DNA of 64,000 nucleotides from Pseudoalteromonas sp. MMG007 (GCF_018100985.1 NZ_JAGJEI010000003.1:186001-250000); one strand, 5' to 3'. Positions 54,394 through 63,552 are shown, numbered from the stretch's first letter. Translations and numbers: made by a program. The notes: generated from the letters alone by a model not told the origin.

Positions 54394-54765
54394 TTAGCTC
54401 GTACTTTGCTGAATACTTGGCTTTTTCCAACCAAGAATATTTACGCAATAATTTACACCAACCACTATATATTCCGTTATTTCTGAATTACCACACAACG
54501 AAAAACCATTACGCTTACTTTCTAAGTCGAACCAGCCACCAGTAATTATTTCGTGGAGCCACCCTGCTTGTAAGGAACATTCAGGCCAAAACTCTAACAA
54601 GTCACCTTCATCTAAGACTCGAAAGCCTGCAGGCTCTTCGAAAATAATATCAATTTTATCACCTTCAATAGATATTGTAATTGTTAGGAGATCAACATCA
54701 AAATTAAGGTTTATAACCTCAATAGTATTTGTTGAATTATCACTCTCTAAAATTTTATATTTCAC
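54394..54765 (-). CDS. Hypothetical cassette protein 1
   Basis: A 123-residue soluble protein not recognised: no signal peptide or membrane helix. It is acidic, with IDIIFEEPAG and GDLLEFWPEC. I start at GTG 54765, which has AGAGG 8 bases upstream, because the longer frame to 54840 runs through the attC-like site. It is the last of three leftward genes separated by attC-like sequences, the layout of integron cassettes. Confidence 0.6.
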   Translation of the reverse strand: MKYKILESDNSTNTIEVINLNFDVDLLTITISIEGDKIDIIFEEPAGFRVLDEGDLLEFWPECSLQAGWLHEIITGGWFDLESKRNGFSLCGNSEITEYIVVGVNYCVNILGWKKPSIQQSTS

Positions 54766-54780
54766 AAAACCTCTGAGTAC

Positions 54781-54887
54781 CGCTAACGCCTTGTTAACCG
54801 GAGCGTAGGTTGATAGCGTTTCTTCGTCTTTTTTCTGCAAAAACGATGGCGACCGTTTACGCTTCAGTGCTTAACGACTTGTTAGCT
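54781..54887 (-). repeat. attC-like site between cassettes 1 and 2
   Basis: The ends GCTAACGCCTTGTTAACCGG (plus strand, 54782 on) and CGACTTGTTAGC (to 54885) are complementary, enclosing a longer loop region with GAGCG and CGCTTC arms. Imperfect complementarity with GTTAGC cores at both ends is the mark of attC recombination sites. Confidence 0.6.
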
Positions 54888-54906
54888 GTATTTATCAACT
54901 CACGTC

Positions 54907-55278
54907 TTAAATGTTTTTAGAAAAGATGTTTCCTGACTGATATTTTGATGAATATGTTGGAGTTCCATCTGCAATATATTCGAGTAATGATAGAGTGTTT
55001 TTTTCATTCTTTTCTTCGAGCGCTTTTTTAGATAACACTTGACCAATATTATCGTCAGCTAAACCAAGTTGATGCCCTAAAGTATTCATTTCTTGCTGTA
55101 ACTTTGGCAATACATCATTGTTTATTTGAGTTACTGCTTTAGCATAACCTTCACGCTGCTCAGCGGTGTCAGCAGTCTTTGCTAATTCCGCATATTTAGC
55201 AGCCGATTTAGTCAAGCCATTTATATCACCGACACGCATATTGTAACCAAAGAAAAGATCCATTGTATTAATATTCAT
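54907..55278 (-). CDS. Hypothetical cassette protein 2
   Basis: A 123-residue soluble protein of unknown function, rich in Ala, Lys, Glu and Gln, probably helical (residues ~20-95). AAGG stands 8 bases before ATG 55278. It lies between two attC-like sites, so it forms a complete cassette. Confidence 0.65.
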   Translation of the reverse strand: MNINTMDLFFGYNMRVGDINGLTKSAAKYAELAKTADTAEQREGYAKAVTQINNDVLPKLQQEMNTLGHQLGLADDNIGQVLSKKALEEKNEKNTLSLLEYIADGTPTYSSKYQSGNIFSKNI

Positions 55279-55344
55279 TTGATTACCTTATTTATGAAGA
55301 AAAAATAAAACATGCAATAAATGCACCACAAGGTGCGGCTATAC

Positions 55345-55445
55345 AGCTAACGCCCACTTAAGCGGACAAAAATTGTTGGCTATAATGTGGAGCGAAGCGG
55401 AACTGAGCCAACTGTTTTTGTTCCGTTTAAAGTGCTTGTTAAGTG
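55345..55445 (-). repeat. attC site between cassettes 2 and 3
   Basis: GCTAACGCCCACTTAAGCGG (55346-55365) pairs imperfectly with CCGTTTAAAGTGCTTGTTAAG (to 55443), and inside are the pair AAAAATTGTTGGCT and AGCCAACTGTTTTT. Core sequences GCTAAC and GTTAAGT lie at the ends. This is the best attC site in the window. Confidence 0.78.
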
Positions 55446-55450
55446 TATAT

Positions 55451-56416
55451 TTAGTTCCCAGCAGGCTTTGTTTTTTTATCTTTTAACATGAGAAGAATAT
55501 TTTCAAGCGCTGCAATGTTAGCTTCATTAGCTAATAACACTGCTTTTCTCATTTCTTTGTGTTCTACCTCAAATTGCTTAGAGGAAACACCATGGGTTAA
55601 ACGATTGATGTCTAATAGAAAATCATTTGTATCATCTTGCTTTTTAAGTGATATTTTTTGGTTGTTTGTTATTAGCTTTAAAGTTTCTAATTCGTTTAGG
55701 AGTTTTTCCTGATTATGGACAATTGAACTTAGCTCTGTTGCAATGCCACCTAATTCATTTACTACTTTATTTTCAGAATTAGTATTTAACCAAATCGTAA
55801 TAACAAAAATTAACGCGCCACTTAATCCAACAGTAAAAGCCCAAATAAACACAGAACTAAGCTTTTCTGATATTTTTCGGGGAGCAAGCTTACCATTATA
55901 AAAACACCTCTTAGTTTTGCGTAACCAGAAAGTTTTTAAATGGTCATAATAACTTGGATGACCATCTACATCAGTTGTACGCATATAAGAAACCAAATAC
56001 TCCCAATGCTGTTTAGACTTTGCCTCTAACTTAGAAGGTTCTTTGAGAATCTCTAGTACAATCCCATCTTCAAATGGTCTTAAGTTCTCTGTTTTGGAAG
56101 GTCTGAGGGTACAAATAACATGTGACTTATCAGTTAGCTTATATTCTAGCCTTGCACCCTCAATGATTTTAGCTTTATTCGTAACGTTAAAATTGTCACC
56201 TAATTCCTTTTGCCAGCTGTGGTATTTAAACCCAAAGAATATCTCGATCAATGTTTCATCAAGCCCTCCGATTGCTCCCTTCGGGCAAACGTTAAGATCA
56301 TTTTCAGTACGGAGGTTGTCCTCTTTTGAAATATCATTCCAGAAACCATTAAATGTATCTTCAGATTTTGCACTGAATGTTTTAAAATCATTAGCGCGAT
56401 CTCTCCTAGTACTCAA
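55451..56416 (-). CDS. Hypothetical membrane protein of cassette 3
   Basis: A 321-residue protein. A soluble N-terminal part (~190 residues) is followed by one membrane helix near 195-217 (WAFTVGLSGALIFVITIWL) and a C-terminal coiled-coil-like tail with many Glu, Lys and Leu. It starts at TTG 56416 with GGAG 9 bases upstream; ATG starts are absent nearby. No known family is recognised. The attC site directly after its stop marks it as a cassette. Confidence 0.7.
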   Translation of the reverse strand: MSTRRDRANDFKTFSAKSEDTFNGFWNDISKEDNLRTENDLNVCPKGAIGGLDETLIEIFFGFKYHSWQKELGDNFNVTNKAKIIEGARLEYKLTDKSHVICTLRPSKTENLRPFEDGIVLEILKEPSKLEAKSKQHWEYLVSYMRTTDVDGHPSYYDHLKTFWLRKTKRCFYNGKLAPRKISEKLSSVFIWAFTVGLSGALIFVITIWLNTNSENKVVNELGGIATELSSIVHNQEKLLNELETLKLITNNQKISLKKQDDTNDFLLDINRLTHGVSSKQFEVEHKEMRKAVLLANEANIAALENILLMLKDKKTKPAGN

Positions 56417-56768
56417 TATAAACTCCGTATTACACTTAACAGCTTATTGAACACCACTCTGGGGGTTTATAACACTCCAAAACGGCGTATATTACATTGT
56501 TCAATAATTCCACTAAGTAACTTTAATGTAAACAAGTAATTAGGCATGTAATGAAAAGCCTTTGTTATTTTGCACCAAAACGACTTTTAATAATGTTATT
56601 GGACAAAGTAAAATAGCTGTTTATATGAATAGTTCAGTCTGAAGAAAAATTTTGGCTTTGTGCATTTAGCGCGTAATTAGCTAACGCATTGGTTAGATAA
56701 GCGAGCCTTAACATATTAATGATACAGGTTCGCTGAGGTGTTTATAATAAAACGAATGAGTGAGGTGT
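56417..56768. other. Gap upstream of the cassettes
   Basis: The gap holds an attC-like hairpin (56434-56518) and then AT-rich sequence with no gene. No integrase gene or attI site is visible up to the Rof gene. Confidence 0.5.
56434..56518 (-). repeat. attC-like hairpin upstream of cassette 3
   Basis: TTATTGAACA (56444-56453) and TGTTCAATAA (56498-56507) are perfect inverted arms; outside them ACTTA (56434) pairs with TAAGT (56514). On the minus strand the site ends GTTAAGT, a valid core, just before the cassette 3 gene. Confidence 0.5.
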
Positions 56769-57020
56769 TTACTTTACATCAAAGTCCACGCGGTCAAAGT
56801 ATGGATTACTCTCACGCGCTTTAAGTACGCTGATTGTAGTGAGCACAATGAGTTGCAGTTCGTTATTTACGTTAACAACTATGCATTCGTCTTTATTTGC
56901 ATTGCGCTTTGTATCAGTGGCTACACCACATACACCATCACCATTTTTTAACACAAGCTCAATATTCAGCCTGTGCATACAGGCAATTTCAATGTAGTCA
57001 TATTGGTGGCAACTGATCAT
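56769..57020 (-). CDS. rof: Rho-binding antiterminator Rof (YaeO family)
   Basis: An 83-residue protein matching Rof: ISCHQYDYIEIACMHRLNIELVL at the N-terminus and a DTKRNANKDECIVV stretch followed by a C-terminal DF. Rof binds Rho and reduces termination. GAGG precedes ATG 57020 by 5 bases. It stands alone beside a membrane-protein gene. Confidence 0.82.
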   Translation of the reverse strand: MISCHQYDYIEIACMHRLNIELVLKNGDGVCGVATDTKRNANKDECIVVNVNNELQLIVLTTISVLKARESNPYFDRVDFDVK

Positions 57021-57036
57021 AAAGCCTCGTTATAAA

Positions 57037-57876
57037 TTATTTAGCTGATTGAAAAAGCATTAAATGTGCTATTACTGCAAGGTTGGCGATATACCAAAGA
57101 TCTTTAATTACAAACAAACCGAGACCATCGAATAAAGTGGCGGCACTAAATGCCCCTGTTGCATTAAATAAAAAGGTTTGAGTCATTAAAAATACACTCA
57201 AACACGCTAAACCACTTACAATAATTAGCTTTTTATTATCCAGAAAAATACCCGCGCCAAGTAACAAAGCAAATAATACATCGAACCCGCCAATTACGTT
57301 TGATGCACCTTGTACGCTAAATAACGTATATAACCACGACATAAACGGCGACGTTTCAACAAGACTTACAATGCCTTTTGCTTCAAACTCATAGAACTTC
57401 ATACCGCCAATCCACAGTAAAACCATAGCCACAGGAATAAAGTTTAAAAGTACGTGTTGTTTGTCGGTAAGTTTGTCTTTATAAAACAAAAATAAATACA
57501 AAGGTACTACAGCAAAGTATTTAATTATGCCCTGCCCACTACCAATTATTGGAAAGCCGCCAAGTTGCGTCATCCAGCGGTTGCTGGCCAATAAGGTAAG
57601 TAAGGGGATTAAGCTTATAATTGACGCAAACAACAATGCACCGGTAGGTTTCATTAATTGAAAATGAGCCAGTAAGGTCGCAAAGCCCAGCGCAATCATA
57701 AATGAACCGCTCAGTAAGCCTAAAGCCGATACAGAAATAAGCGAGTCAATATGATAAAAGCTAAATGTTGCTGATAACAAATTTTGGCCAGCATCTAAAG
57801 CAAATGACAAACCAAGCAATAAAAAGCTAATTGTTAATAAAAATGCGACCACGTTGTTGGTTAGTTTTAAGTTCAT
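57037..57876 (-). CDS. DUF417 (YkgB/RclC-like) membrane protein
   Basis: A 279-residue membrane protein with about eight helices. IGGMKFYEFEAKGIVSLVETSPFMSWLY and LFVIKDLWYIANL resemble the DUF417 family, which includes RclC of reactive-chlorine resistance; here it is larger than the ~190-residue E. coli protein, having an extra N-terminal part. I start at ATG 57876 with a GGAA site 6 bases before it. Confidence 0.72.
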   Translation of the reverse strand: MNLKLTNNVVAFLLTISFLLLGLSFALDAGQNLLSATFSFYHIDSLISVSALGLLSGSFMIALGFATLLAHFQLMKPTGALLFASIISLIPLLTLLASNRWMTQLGGFPIIGSGQGIIKYFAVVPLYLFLFYKDKLTDKQHVLLNFIPVAMVLLWIGGMKFYEFEAKGIVSLVETSPFMSWLYTLFSVQGASNVIGGFDVLFALLLGAGIFLDNKKLIIVSGLACLSVFLMTQTFLFNATGAFSAATLFDGLGLFVIKDLWYIANLAVIAHLMLFQSAK

Positions 57877-57972
57877 TTTATTTCCGTACATTAGTTCAGA
57901 TACATAAAGACCTTATAAGGTAATAAAACAATTCAAACTCCCCCTTAAAAACTAAACCCTGTTTAAGTACAC

Positions 57973-57986
57973 TGTAAGCGCTTATG
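57973..57986. promoter_or_regulatory. LacI-operator-like TGTAAGCGCTTATG
   Basis: This matches the laminarin operator TGTAAGCGCTTACA at 12 of 14 positions and lies in the divergent gap between the DUF417 and DASS genes. Function is uncertain. Confidence 0.3.
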
Positions 57987-58159
57987 AGTATTTAGTGTTT
58001 TTTAAGCGCGTAGTTTATTTCGGTTAATTAATAAAATTGGTTTTTTCATCACTTTCCTCATGATGTATATCATCTTTTTTGATTATTAAATGAAGTAGAA
58101 TAACGTCATATTTTTAATATACATAATGTATGCATTTATAAAAATTAGGGATATTTTTA

Positions 58160-59626
58160 ATGAAAGGTAGTGATATTAAAGTGAGCTCTGGCGTGGTTTC
58201 CATTGCCGTTATTTTAATACTTTGGTTTGCAGTACCGGCTCCGCAAGGTGTAACTGAAAACGCATGGCATTTATTGGCTTTATTTGTTGGCACCGTGGTT
58301 GCCATTATTGGAAAAGCGATGCCAATTGGCGCGATAGCAATTTTAGCCATTACTGCTGTTGCATTAACGGGAGTGACAAATAGTAGCCCTTCAGGCGCTG
58401 TTAAAGATGCACTGAGTGGCTTTTCTAACTCGCTGATTTGGTTAATTGGTATTGCTATTATAATTTCTCGTGGATTGGCTAAAACCGGTCTAGGTAACCG
58501 TATTGGCTATAATTTCATTTCGTTATTTGGCAAAAAAACAATAGGGATTGGGTATGCACTGGCTCTTTCTGAGTTGGTTATTGCCCCTGTAACACCAAGT
58601 AATACTGCTCGAGGTGGTGCTATTATCCACCCAATTATGAAGTCTATTGCTACAAGCTTTGGGTCATCACCAGAGCAAGGCACCTCTCGTAAAATAGGCC
58701 ACTACCTCGCACTTGTGAGTTACCACATAAACCCTATTACCTCTGCTATGTTTATTACGGCAACTGCGCCAAATCCACTAATTGTAAAACTGATTGCAGA
58801 CGCCACAGGCGCTGATATAAGTATTACATGGGGTACGTGGGCGCTTGCTGCACTTTTACCTGGCTTGCTATGTATTGCACTGGTGCCTTTGGTTGTGTAT
58901 GCCATTTACCCTCCTGAGGTTAAAAGCACGCCCGATGCAAAAACCTACGCAGAATCTAAGCTGTCTGAAATGGGACCTATGAGTTACGGCGAAAAAGTAA
59001 TGGTGGGTGTGTTTGCTATGCTACTTACTTTATGGGCCGGTGTACCCGCTATGATTTTAGGTGCTGATTATGCGGTAAACACAACCGCAGTGGCCTTTTT
59101 AGGGCTCTCGGTTTTATTAATTACCGGAGTTTTAAGTTGGGACGATGTGCTTAAAGAAAAGTCAGCTTGGGATACGGTAGTGTGGTTTTCAGCGCTGGTA
59201 ATGATGGCAACATTTTTAAATAAATTAGGTTTAGTTACATGGTTTTCAAGCCTAGTTGAGAGCAATATTGCGCAGCTCGGTTTCGATTGGATTATATCGG
59301 CCATAATACTGGTTGCAGTGTATTTTTACGCTCATTACTTTTTTGCCAGTACGACTGCACACATCACAGCTATGTTTGCTGCTTTTTACGCTGCAGGTAT
59401 AGCACTTGGCGCGCCACCATTGTTTCTTGGTTTGTTATTAGCGGGCGCTTCATCTTTGATGATGTCGTTAACCCATTATGCTACCGGTACTTCCCCCATA
59501 GTATTTGGATCAGGTTATGTTTCTTTAAAAAATTGGTGGGTAATGGGGCTTATTATGAGCATTATTAATTTAAGTGTGTGGGGTATTATTGGCGGTCTTT
59601 GGTGGAAGGCACTTGGGTATTGGTAA
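58160..59626 (+). CDS. DASS-family anion:Na+ symporter (dicarboxylate or 2-oxoglutarate/malate type)
   Basis: A 488-residue transporter with about 11 helices, including AELVIAPVTPSNTARGGAI near residue 145, the CitT/SodiT signature with the SNT motif, and a second SNT-like loop (TATAPNP). It should import di- or tricarboxylates or export in exchange. The substrate is unknown. It has no catabolic gene beside it. Starts at ATG 58160 with AGGGAT upstream. Confidence 0.85.
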   Translation: MKGSDIKVSSGVVSIAVILILWFAVPAPQGVTENAWHLLALFVGTVVAIIGKAMPIGAIAILAITAVALTGVTNSSPSGAVKDALSGFSNSLIWLIGIAIIISRGLAKTGLGNRIGYNFISLFGKKTIGIGYALALSELVIAPVTPSNTARGGAIIHPIMKSIATSFGSSPEQGTSRKIGHYLALVSYHINPITSAMFITATAPNPLIVKLIADATGADISITWGTWALAALLPGLLCIALVPLVVYAIYPPEVKSTPDAKTYAESKLSEMGPMSYGEKVMVGVFAMLLTLWAGVPAMILGADYAVNTTAVAFLGLSVLLITGVLSWDDVLKEKSAWDTVVWFSALVMMATFLNKLGLVTWFSSLVESNIAQLGFDWIISAIILVAVYFYAHYFFASTTAHITAMFAAFYAAGIALGAPPLFLGLLLAGASSLMMSLTHYATGTSPIVFGSGYVSLKNWWVMGLIMSIINLSVWGIIGGLWWKALGYW

Positions 59627-59679
59627 TAGTATTTTTGCTTTACCAGCATAGTTAACACCATATGCTTAAATATGAACTT

Positions 59680-59707
59680 GCAGCCCTATTAATCAATTTA
59701 GGGCTGC
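59680..59707 (+). terminator. Terminator-like hairpin after the DASS gene
   Basis: GCAGCCCTA and TAGGGCTGC form a 9-base stem with a loop of about 10 bases, followed by TATAAAA rather than a T-run. Weak. Confidence 0.45.
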
Positions 59708-59901
59708 TATAAAAGGAGTTTAATTAGGCTTAACTTTATTAAAGCAGCATTTAAAAGGAACAAATAAATAACCTAATTACTCATATCTAATACAGTTAAA
59801 CAATGAGTTAATAGTGATTTAAAAAACGCTTTAGCATCACTTAAGGTAGTAAATACTAGTACCTTATAAACCCAGCCTATTAAAAGCATTGGTTTTAATG
59901 C

Positions 59902-60537
59902 CTAATCACTTTGGTTTTTAAAGTCTTTTTTTCTGAAAATGGTTAAGTGCCAACCCCAGTGAAGCGAGCCTAGTCTTAAAAATATTGTGGTAAAAAGCGA
60001 GCCTAAAATACACCAGATATAATCTACTTCTAATGTAAATAGTGCCGCATAGACCAAGCCTCCCGCTAAACACGCTGATGCATAAGGCTCATTTCGCATA
60101 ACTGAGGGCACTTCGCGGCAAATTACATCTCGTATAAGGCCGCCAAAAATCCCAGTGGTGATCCCCATAGTAATGGCAATTGCCATACCTGAGCCACTGA
60201 TCAGGGCTTTTTCTATACCCATAATATTAAATAATGCCATGCCTAAGGCATCTACTAATAAAAAGTAATAATTATTTACATGAGGTAAGTAGCGCACAAA
60301 AAATATGGTTGCAATAATAGCGGCGTAAGTTGAGTACAAATACTCTGGCGTGGCGATCCAAAATACTGGCTTATTTAACAGCATATCTCTGAGGGTACCG
60401 CCCCCTAGCGCAGTTACAGTTGCCACCACAACTACTCCAAAGCCACTTATGTTTTTATCGTAGCCGAGCAATGCACCTGCTACAGAAAAAAATGCCACCC
60501 CAAGCAGCCCCAATACCATAAAATACTCGTCAGTCAT
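59902..60537 (-). CDS. YadS/TRIC-type trimeric cation channel family protein
   Basis: A 211-residue protein of the UPF0126/YadS family with seven membrane helices in two repeats, each carrying the conserved Gly-rich segment (TALGGGTLRDMLL and GIFGGLIRDVICRE). Bacterial TRIC proteins are K+-conducting channels; some members handle glycine. I begin at ATG 60537 (MTDEYF), which has AGGA 6 bases upstream, rather than the longer hydrophobic extension. Confidence 0.88.
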   Translation of the reverse strand: MTDEYFMVLGLLGVAFFSVAGALLGYDKNISGFGVVVVATVTALGGGTLRDMLLNKPVFWIATPEYLYSTYAAIIATIFFVRYLPHVNNYYFLLVDALGMALFNIMGIEKALISGSGMAIAITMGITTGIFGGLIRDVICREVPSVMRNEPYASACLAGGLVYAALFTLEVDYIWCILGSLFTTIFLRLGSLHWGWHLTIFRKKDFKNQSD

Positions 60538-60837
60538 GCTAATTCCTTTTAAAAATGTATGCATCACTAATCCAACTTGCATGCCAAAAAATAAAAGCAA
60601 TAAAAATCAATAATTTAAATTTTTAAAGTAATACATTAACAAAATACTTTTCAACTCGAATAAAGTAATAGATGAAATTATTATATATAAATGTAGTTTT
60701 TACACATTTAGTAACTTGATTATTTGTAAGAGTATAAACACGAAGTCGAGCACTCAGAATCCAACCCTATCTACCTATTGTTAAAAATAAAGCAACCCTT
60801 TAGTATGCGCCACCTGAAGTTAAAAACGGTACAAACA
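60538..60837. other. Promoter region of the first tandem secreted protein gene
   Basis: Roughly 300 AT-rich bases between the TRIC gene and the first tandem paralogue. No gene and no clear operator are visible. Confidence 0.4.
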
Positions 60838-62049
60838 ATGATTAAAACGTTAATAAAGTGGCCTTTATTATTATCAGTAATTACGCTTATTACACTTGAT
60901 TGTAGTGATGCAGAGGCAAAAAGCACTAATCGATATAGTGACCGAAACGCAAACTGGCTTGCCGGCTCTTGGGGTATTACACACCGACTAGATGGTGGCT
61001 ATATACTTGATAATGCAGTAAATAGTTCTGACTGGCGTCTCGGCGCAGACGAAATTATTAAAAATTTACCCTCTGCAGGGCATGTAATCACATCACTTAC
61101 TCACCCTGCACGTGCACACCTTTTTACACTGCGCGATAACACAAGAGTTAATGTTGCTGAGAGAATACATTCAGATATGGTGCCTTCGCGTCAAAACGAA
61201 GAGATTATTTTTGATGTAATTGAGAAATACCGTAGCGCCGGTAAAAAAATTATCTTGTATATAAATACTGCCAGCCCTTCTATGATTGAAGGTAATTTTC
61301 CTGAAAATGAGCTAGCAATAAGACAAGCATGGGAAGATTACTACAACTCTGATAAATGGAAAGGTGATGAGGCCGCAGCGTGGCGCGATTTAATACTAGG
61401 CTACATTGAACGCTTTGATGGTTTAGCAGATGGCTACTGGTTAGATAACGTACGAAAACTACCTGGAAGCGAAGCCGAATTTGTTGAGATGATACGCAGT
61501 GTTGACCCAACAGTTGCTATTACTGTAAACAAAACAAAAGAATACTTTACAGATGAAAATGGAGATTTTCTTTACGTTGATAGCGACGGCTTCAATGATT
61601 TAGATGACACTGATTACAAAATAATAAAATATGCTGCCACTAATGAATTAGAAGACTTTACTAGTGGGCACGTTACACCACTGGGTCAAGGTGCTCCACC
61701 TAACTCTTGGGGATATGAAGAGTATACTATTCCCAACATGCAAAAAGCGCCTTGGGATAACTATGAAGGGAAAAAAGACGTACTTAAGCATGCATGGTTT
61801 CCTATACGAAAAACGTGGAGTACGGGCACTAATATGGTGTTTAATATAGAGCAGGCTTATCGTTTTACACGCAAAATTACTGATGCCGGTGCAGGTATTA
61901 CATGGTCAACCACTGAAAAAGATGGCCATTTAAGAGCAAGAGACATGGAGATGATGCTCGAAATAGAGGACAGAATGAGCCAAAAGCGTAAGCCAGACTA
62001 TGAAGCTTATGAAAGGCCAAGTGGAGCCTATTTACTTCAAAGTAACTAA
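60838..62049 (+). CDS. Secreted protein of unknown activity, tandem paralogue 1 (TIM-barrel-like)
   Basis: A 403-residue protein with an N-terminal signal segment (PLLLSVITLITL, cleavage near AEA). The body has an alternating strand and helix layout with conserved GKKIILYINTASPS, ADGYWLDN, VAITVNKTK, NELEDFTSGHVTPLG and ITDAGAGITWSTT. Acidic residues at strand ends (the D in WLDN and the E/D in NELED) look catalytic. The overall pattern suggests a glycoside hydrolase of the TIM-barrel class, perhaps near fucosidases, but I cannot name the family. ATG 60838 was chosen because the signal peptide starts there. A paralogue follows. Confidence 0.7.
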   Translation: MIKTLIKWPLLLSVITLITLDCSDAEAKSTNRYSDRNANWLAGSWGITHRLDGGYILDNAVNSSDWRLGADEIIKNLPSAGHVITSLTHPARAHLFTLRDNTRVNVAERIHSDMVPSRQNEEIIFDVIEKYRSAGKKIILYINTASPSMIEGNFPENELAIRQAWEDYYNSDKWKGDEAAAWRDLILGYIERFDGLADGYWLDNVRKLPGSEAEFVEMIRSVDPTVAITVNKTKEYFTDENGDFLYVDSDGFNDLDDTDYKIIKYAATNELEDFTSGHVTPLGQGAPPNSWGYEEYTIPNMQKAPWDNYEGKKDVLKHAWFPIRKTWSTGTNMVFNIEQAYRFTRKITDAGAGITWSTTEKDGHLRARDMEMMLEIEDRMSQKRKPDYEAYERPSGAYLLQSN

Positions 62050-62065
62050 ATGTATATGAATTGAT

Positions 62066-62099
62066 AAATAACCCACCTTAGTTAAGGTGGGTTATTTTT
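62066..62099 (+). terminator. Terminator after tandem paralogue 1
   Basis: AAATAACCCACCTTA and TAAGGTGGGTTATTT form a 15-base inverted repeat (the two bases GT between), followed by TT. Confidence 0.88.
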
Positions 62100-62343
62100 G
62101 AACTATCAAAAATATAAATTTAAACGTTATTACAATTGAAGAACTAGCTTTACCTCATTTAGGATGATTAGAGTGATTCGGGCGTAATCGGTATAAACCA
62201 CTTTAATATTGAGTTTAAAAATCTCTTTTATTTATATTCCAAACAGCAATTCTATAAAATTTCTTACAACCTCTTTAAGCTTATTGCCTATAGTAAGCTA
62301 CCCCTCTAAAATCACTCAACTTAACGCTAAAATATGCACTGCA

Positions 62344-63552
62344 ATGATAAAAAATGAAATAAAAGGGCCATTAATTTTGGTAGTTATAAGTAGCTTACTG
62401 GCGTGTAATAGCATACCAATAAAAAACACCACCAAAAATGATATATACATTAAACAAAATGCACAGTGGTTAGCCGGCTCCTGGGGGGTTACTCAGCGGG
62501 TTGATGGCGGCTATAAACTCGACAAAACTGCCAACTCTTCTAATTGGGTTGCTGGTGCAGAGCAAATAGTTAAAAACTTGCCGTCAGTGGGGCATGTAAT
62601 TACCTCTTTTACTCATCCTGCCCATGCATACCTTTTTACCCTGCGTGATAATAACAATGTAGACGTAGCTGCAATTCACCCAGATATGGTACCTTCAATT
62701 GAAAATGAAAAAATAATACTCGATGTTATTAATGTGTATCGTCGTGCTGGTAAAAAGGTCATTTTGTACTTAAACGCCGCAGGTCCTTCAATGATACTCA
62801 GCTCCGATCCTAATAATGAAATAGCGATTAAAAAAGCGTGGAAAAATTACTACAACTCTAAGTGGGATGGTGATGAAGGCGCTGCTTGGCGAGATTTAGT
62901 ATTAGGTTATGCTCAGCGATTTGATGGTTTAGTTGATGGCTATTGGTTAGATAATGCCAACAAATTACCTGGTGAGGTTTCTGATTTTGTTGCCATGCTT
63001 CGAAGTGTTGACCCAACCCTGGCAATTACCGTAAATAAAACTAAAACATACTTTAAAAATAACAACGATGATTTTATCTATGTAGATAGCGATGGGGTCA
63101 ATGATACAGATAAGAGAAACTATAAAATAATAAAATACGCAGCAACCAATGAATTTGAAGACTTTACCAGTGGCCATATTACACCGTTAGGTCGTGGCGC
63201 TCCACCTAACTCATGGGCGTATGAAGAATATACAATCCCTGATATGGTCAGCGCACCTTGGGATCACTTTGAAGGAAAAAATAACGTATTAAAACATGCA
63301 TGGTTCCCTATAAGATCAAGATGGAGCGTAGCAAAAACTGACCTTGTATTTGGGGTAGAGCAAGCATATCGTTTTACTCGAAAAATCACTGATGCGGGTG
63401 CAGGTATAACATGGTCTACAACCCAAAAAAATGGTTATATGGGCACCGATGAAATGCAAATCATGCGCAAAATACAAAGAAGAATAGAGAACGATGAAGA
63501 ATATATGCCTTACGAAAGGCCCAATGGCGCCTACTTACTTAAACAAAAGTAA
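62344..63552 (+). CDS. Lipoprotein of unknown activity, tandem paralogue 2 (TIM-barrel-like)
   Basis: A 402-residue protein clearly homologous to the preceding gene over its whole length: WLAGSWGVTQRVDGGY, DGYWLDNANKLPG, VNKTKTYF, NEFEDFTSGHITPLG, GAPPNSWAYEEYTIP and ITDAGAGITWSTTQ all recur. Its start differs: a lipobox SSLLAC puts the lipidated Cys at residue 19, so this copy is membrane anchored while copy 1 is released. I chose ATG 62344 for that reason. The pair arose by tandem duplication and then diverged. Confidence 0.72.
   Translation: MIKNEIKGPLILVVISSLLACNSIPIKNTTKNDIYIKQNAQWLAGSWGVTQRVDGGYKLDKTANSSNWVAGAEQIVKNLPSVGHVITSFTHPAHAYLFTLRDNNNVDVAAIHPDMVPSIENEKIILDVINVYRRAGKKVILYLNAAGPSMILSSDPNNEIAIKKAWKNYYNSKWDGDEGAAWRDLVLGYAQRFDGLVDGYWLDNANKLPGEVSDFVAMLRSVDPTLAITVNKTKTYFKNNNDDFIYVDSDGVNDTDKRNYKIIKYAATNEFEDFTSGHITPLGRGAPPNSWAYEEYTIPDMVSAPWDHFEGKNNVLKHAWFPIRSRWSVAKTDLVFGVEQAYRFTRKITDAGAGITWSTTQKNGYMGTDEMQIMRKIQRRIENDEEYMPYERPNGAYLLKQK

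Noticed and set aside
56043..56450. Rightward 135-codon frame opposite cassette 3
   Set aside because: It is the complement of the cassette 3 gene, which has a good TTG start and an attC site directly after its stop.
62209..62343. 45-codon N-terminal extension of the second tandem paralogue
   Set aside because: The lipobox signal peptide begins at 62344, so translation should start there.
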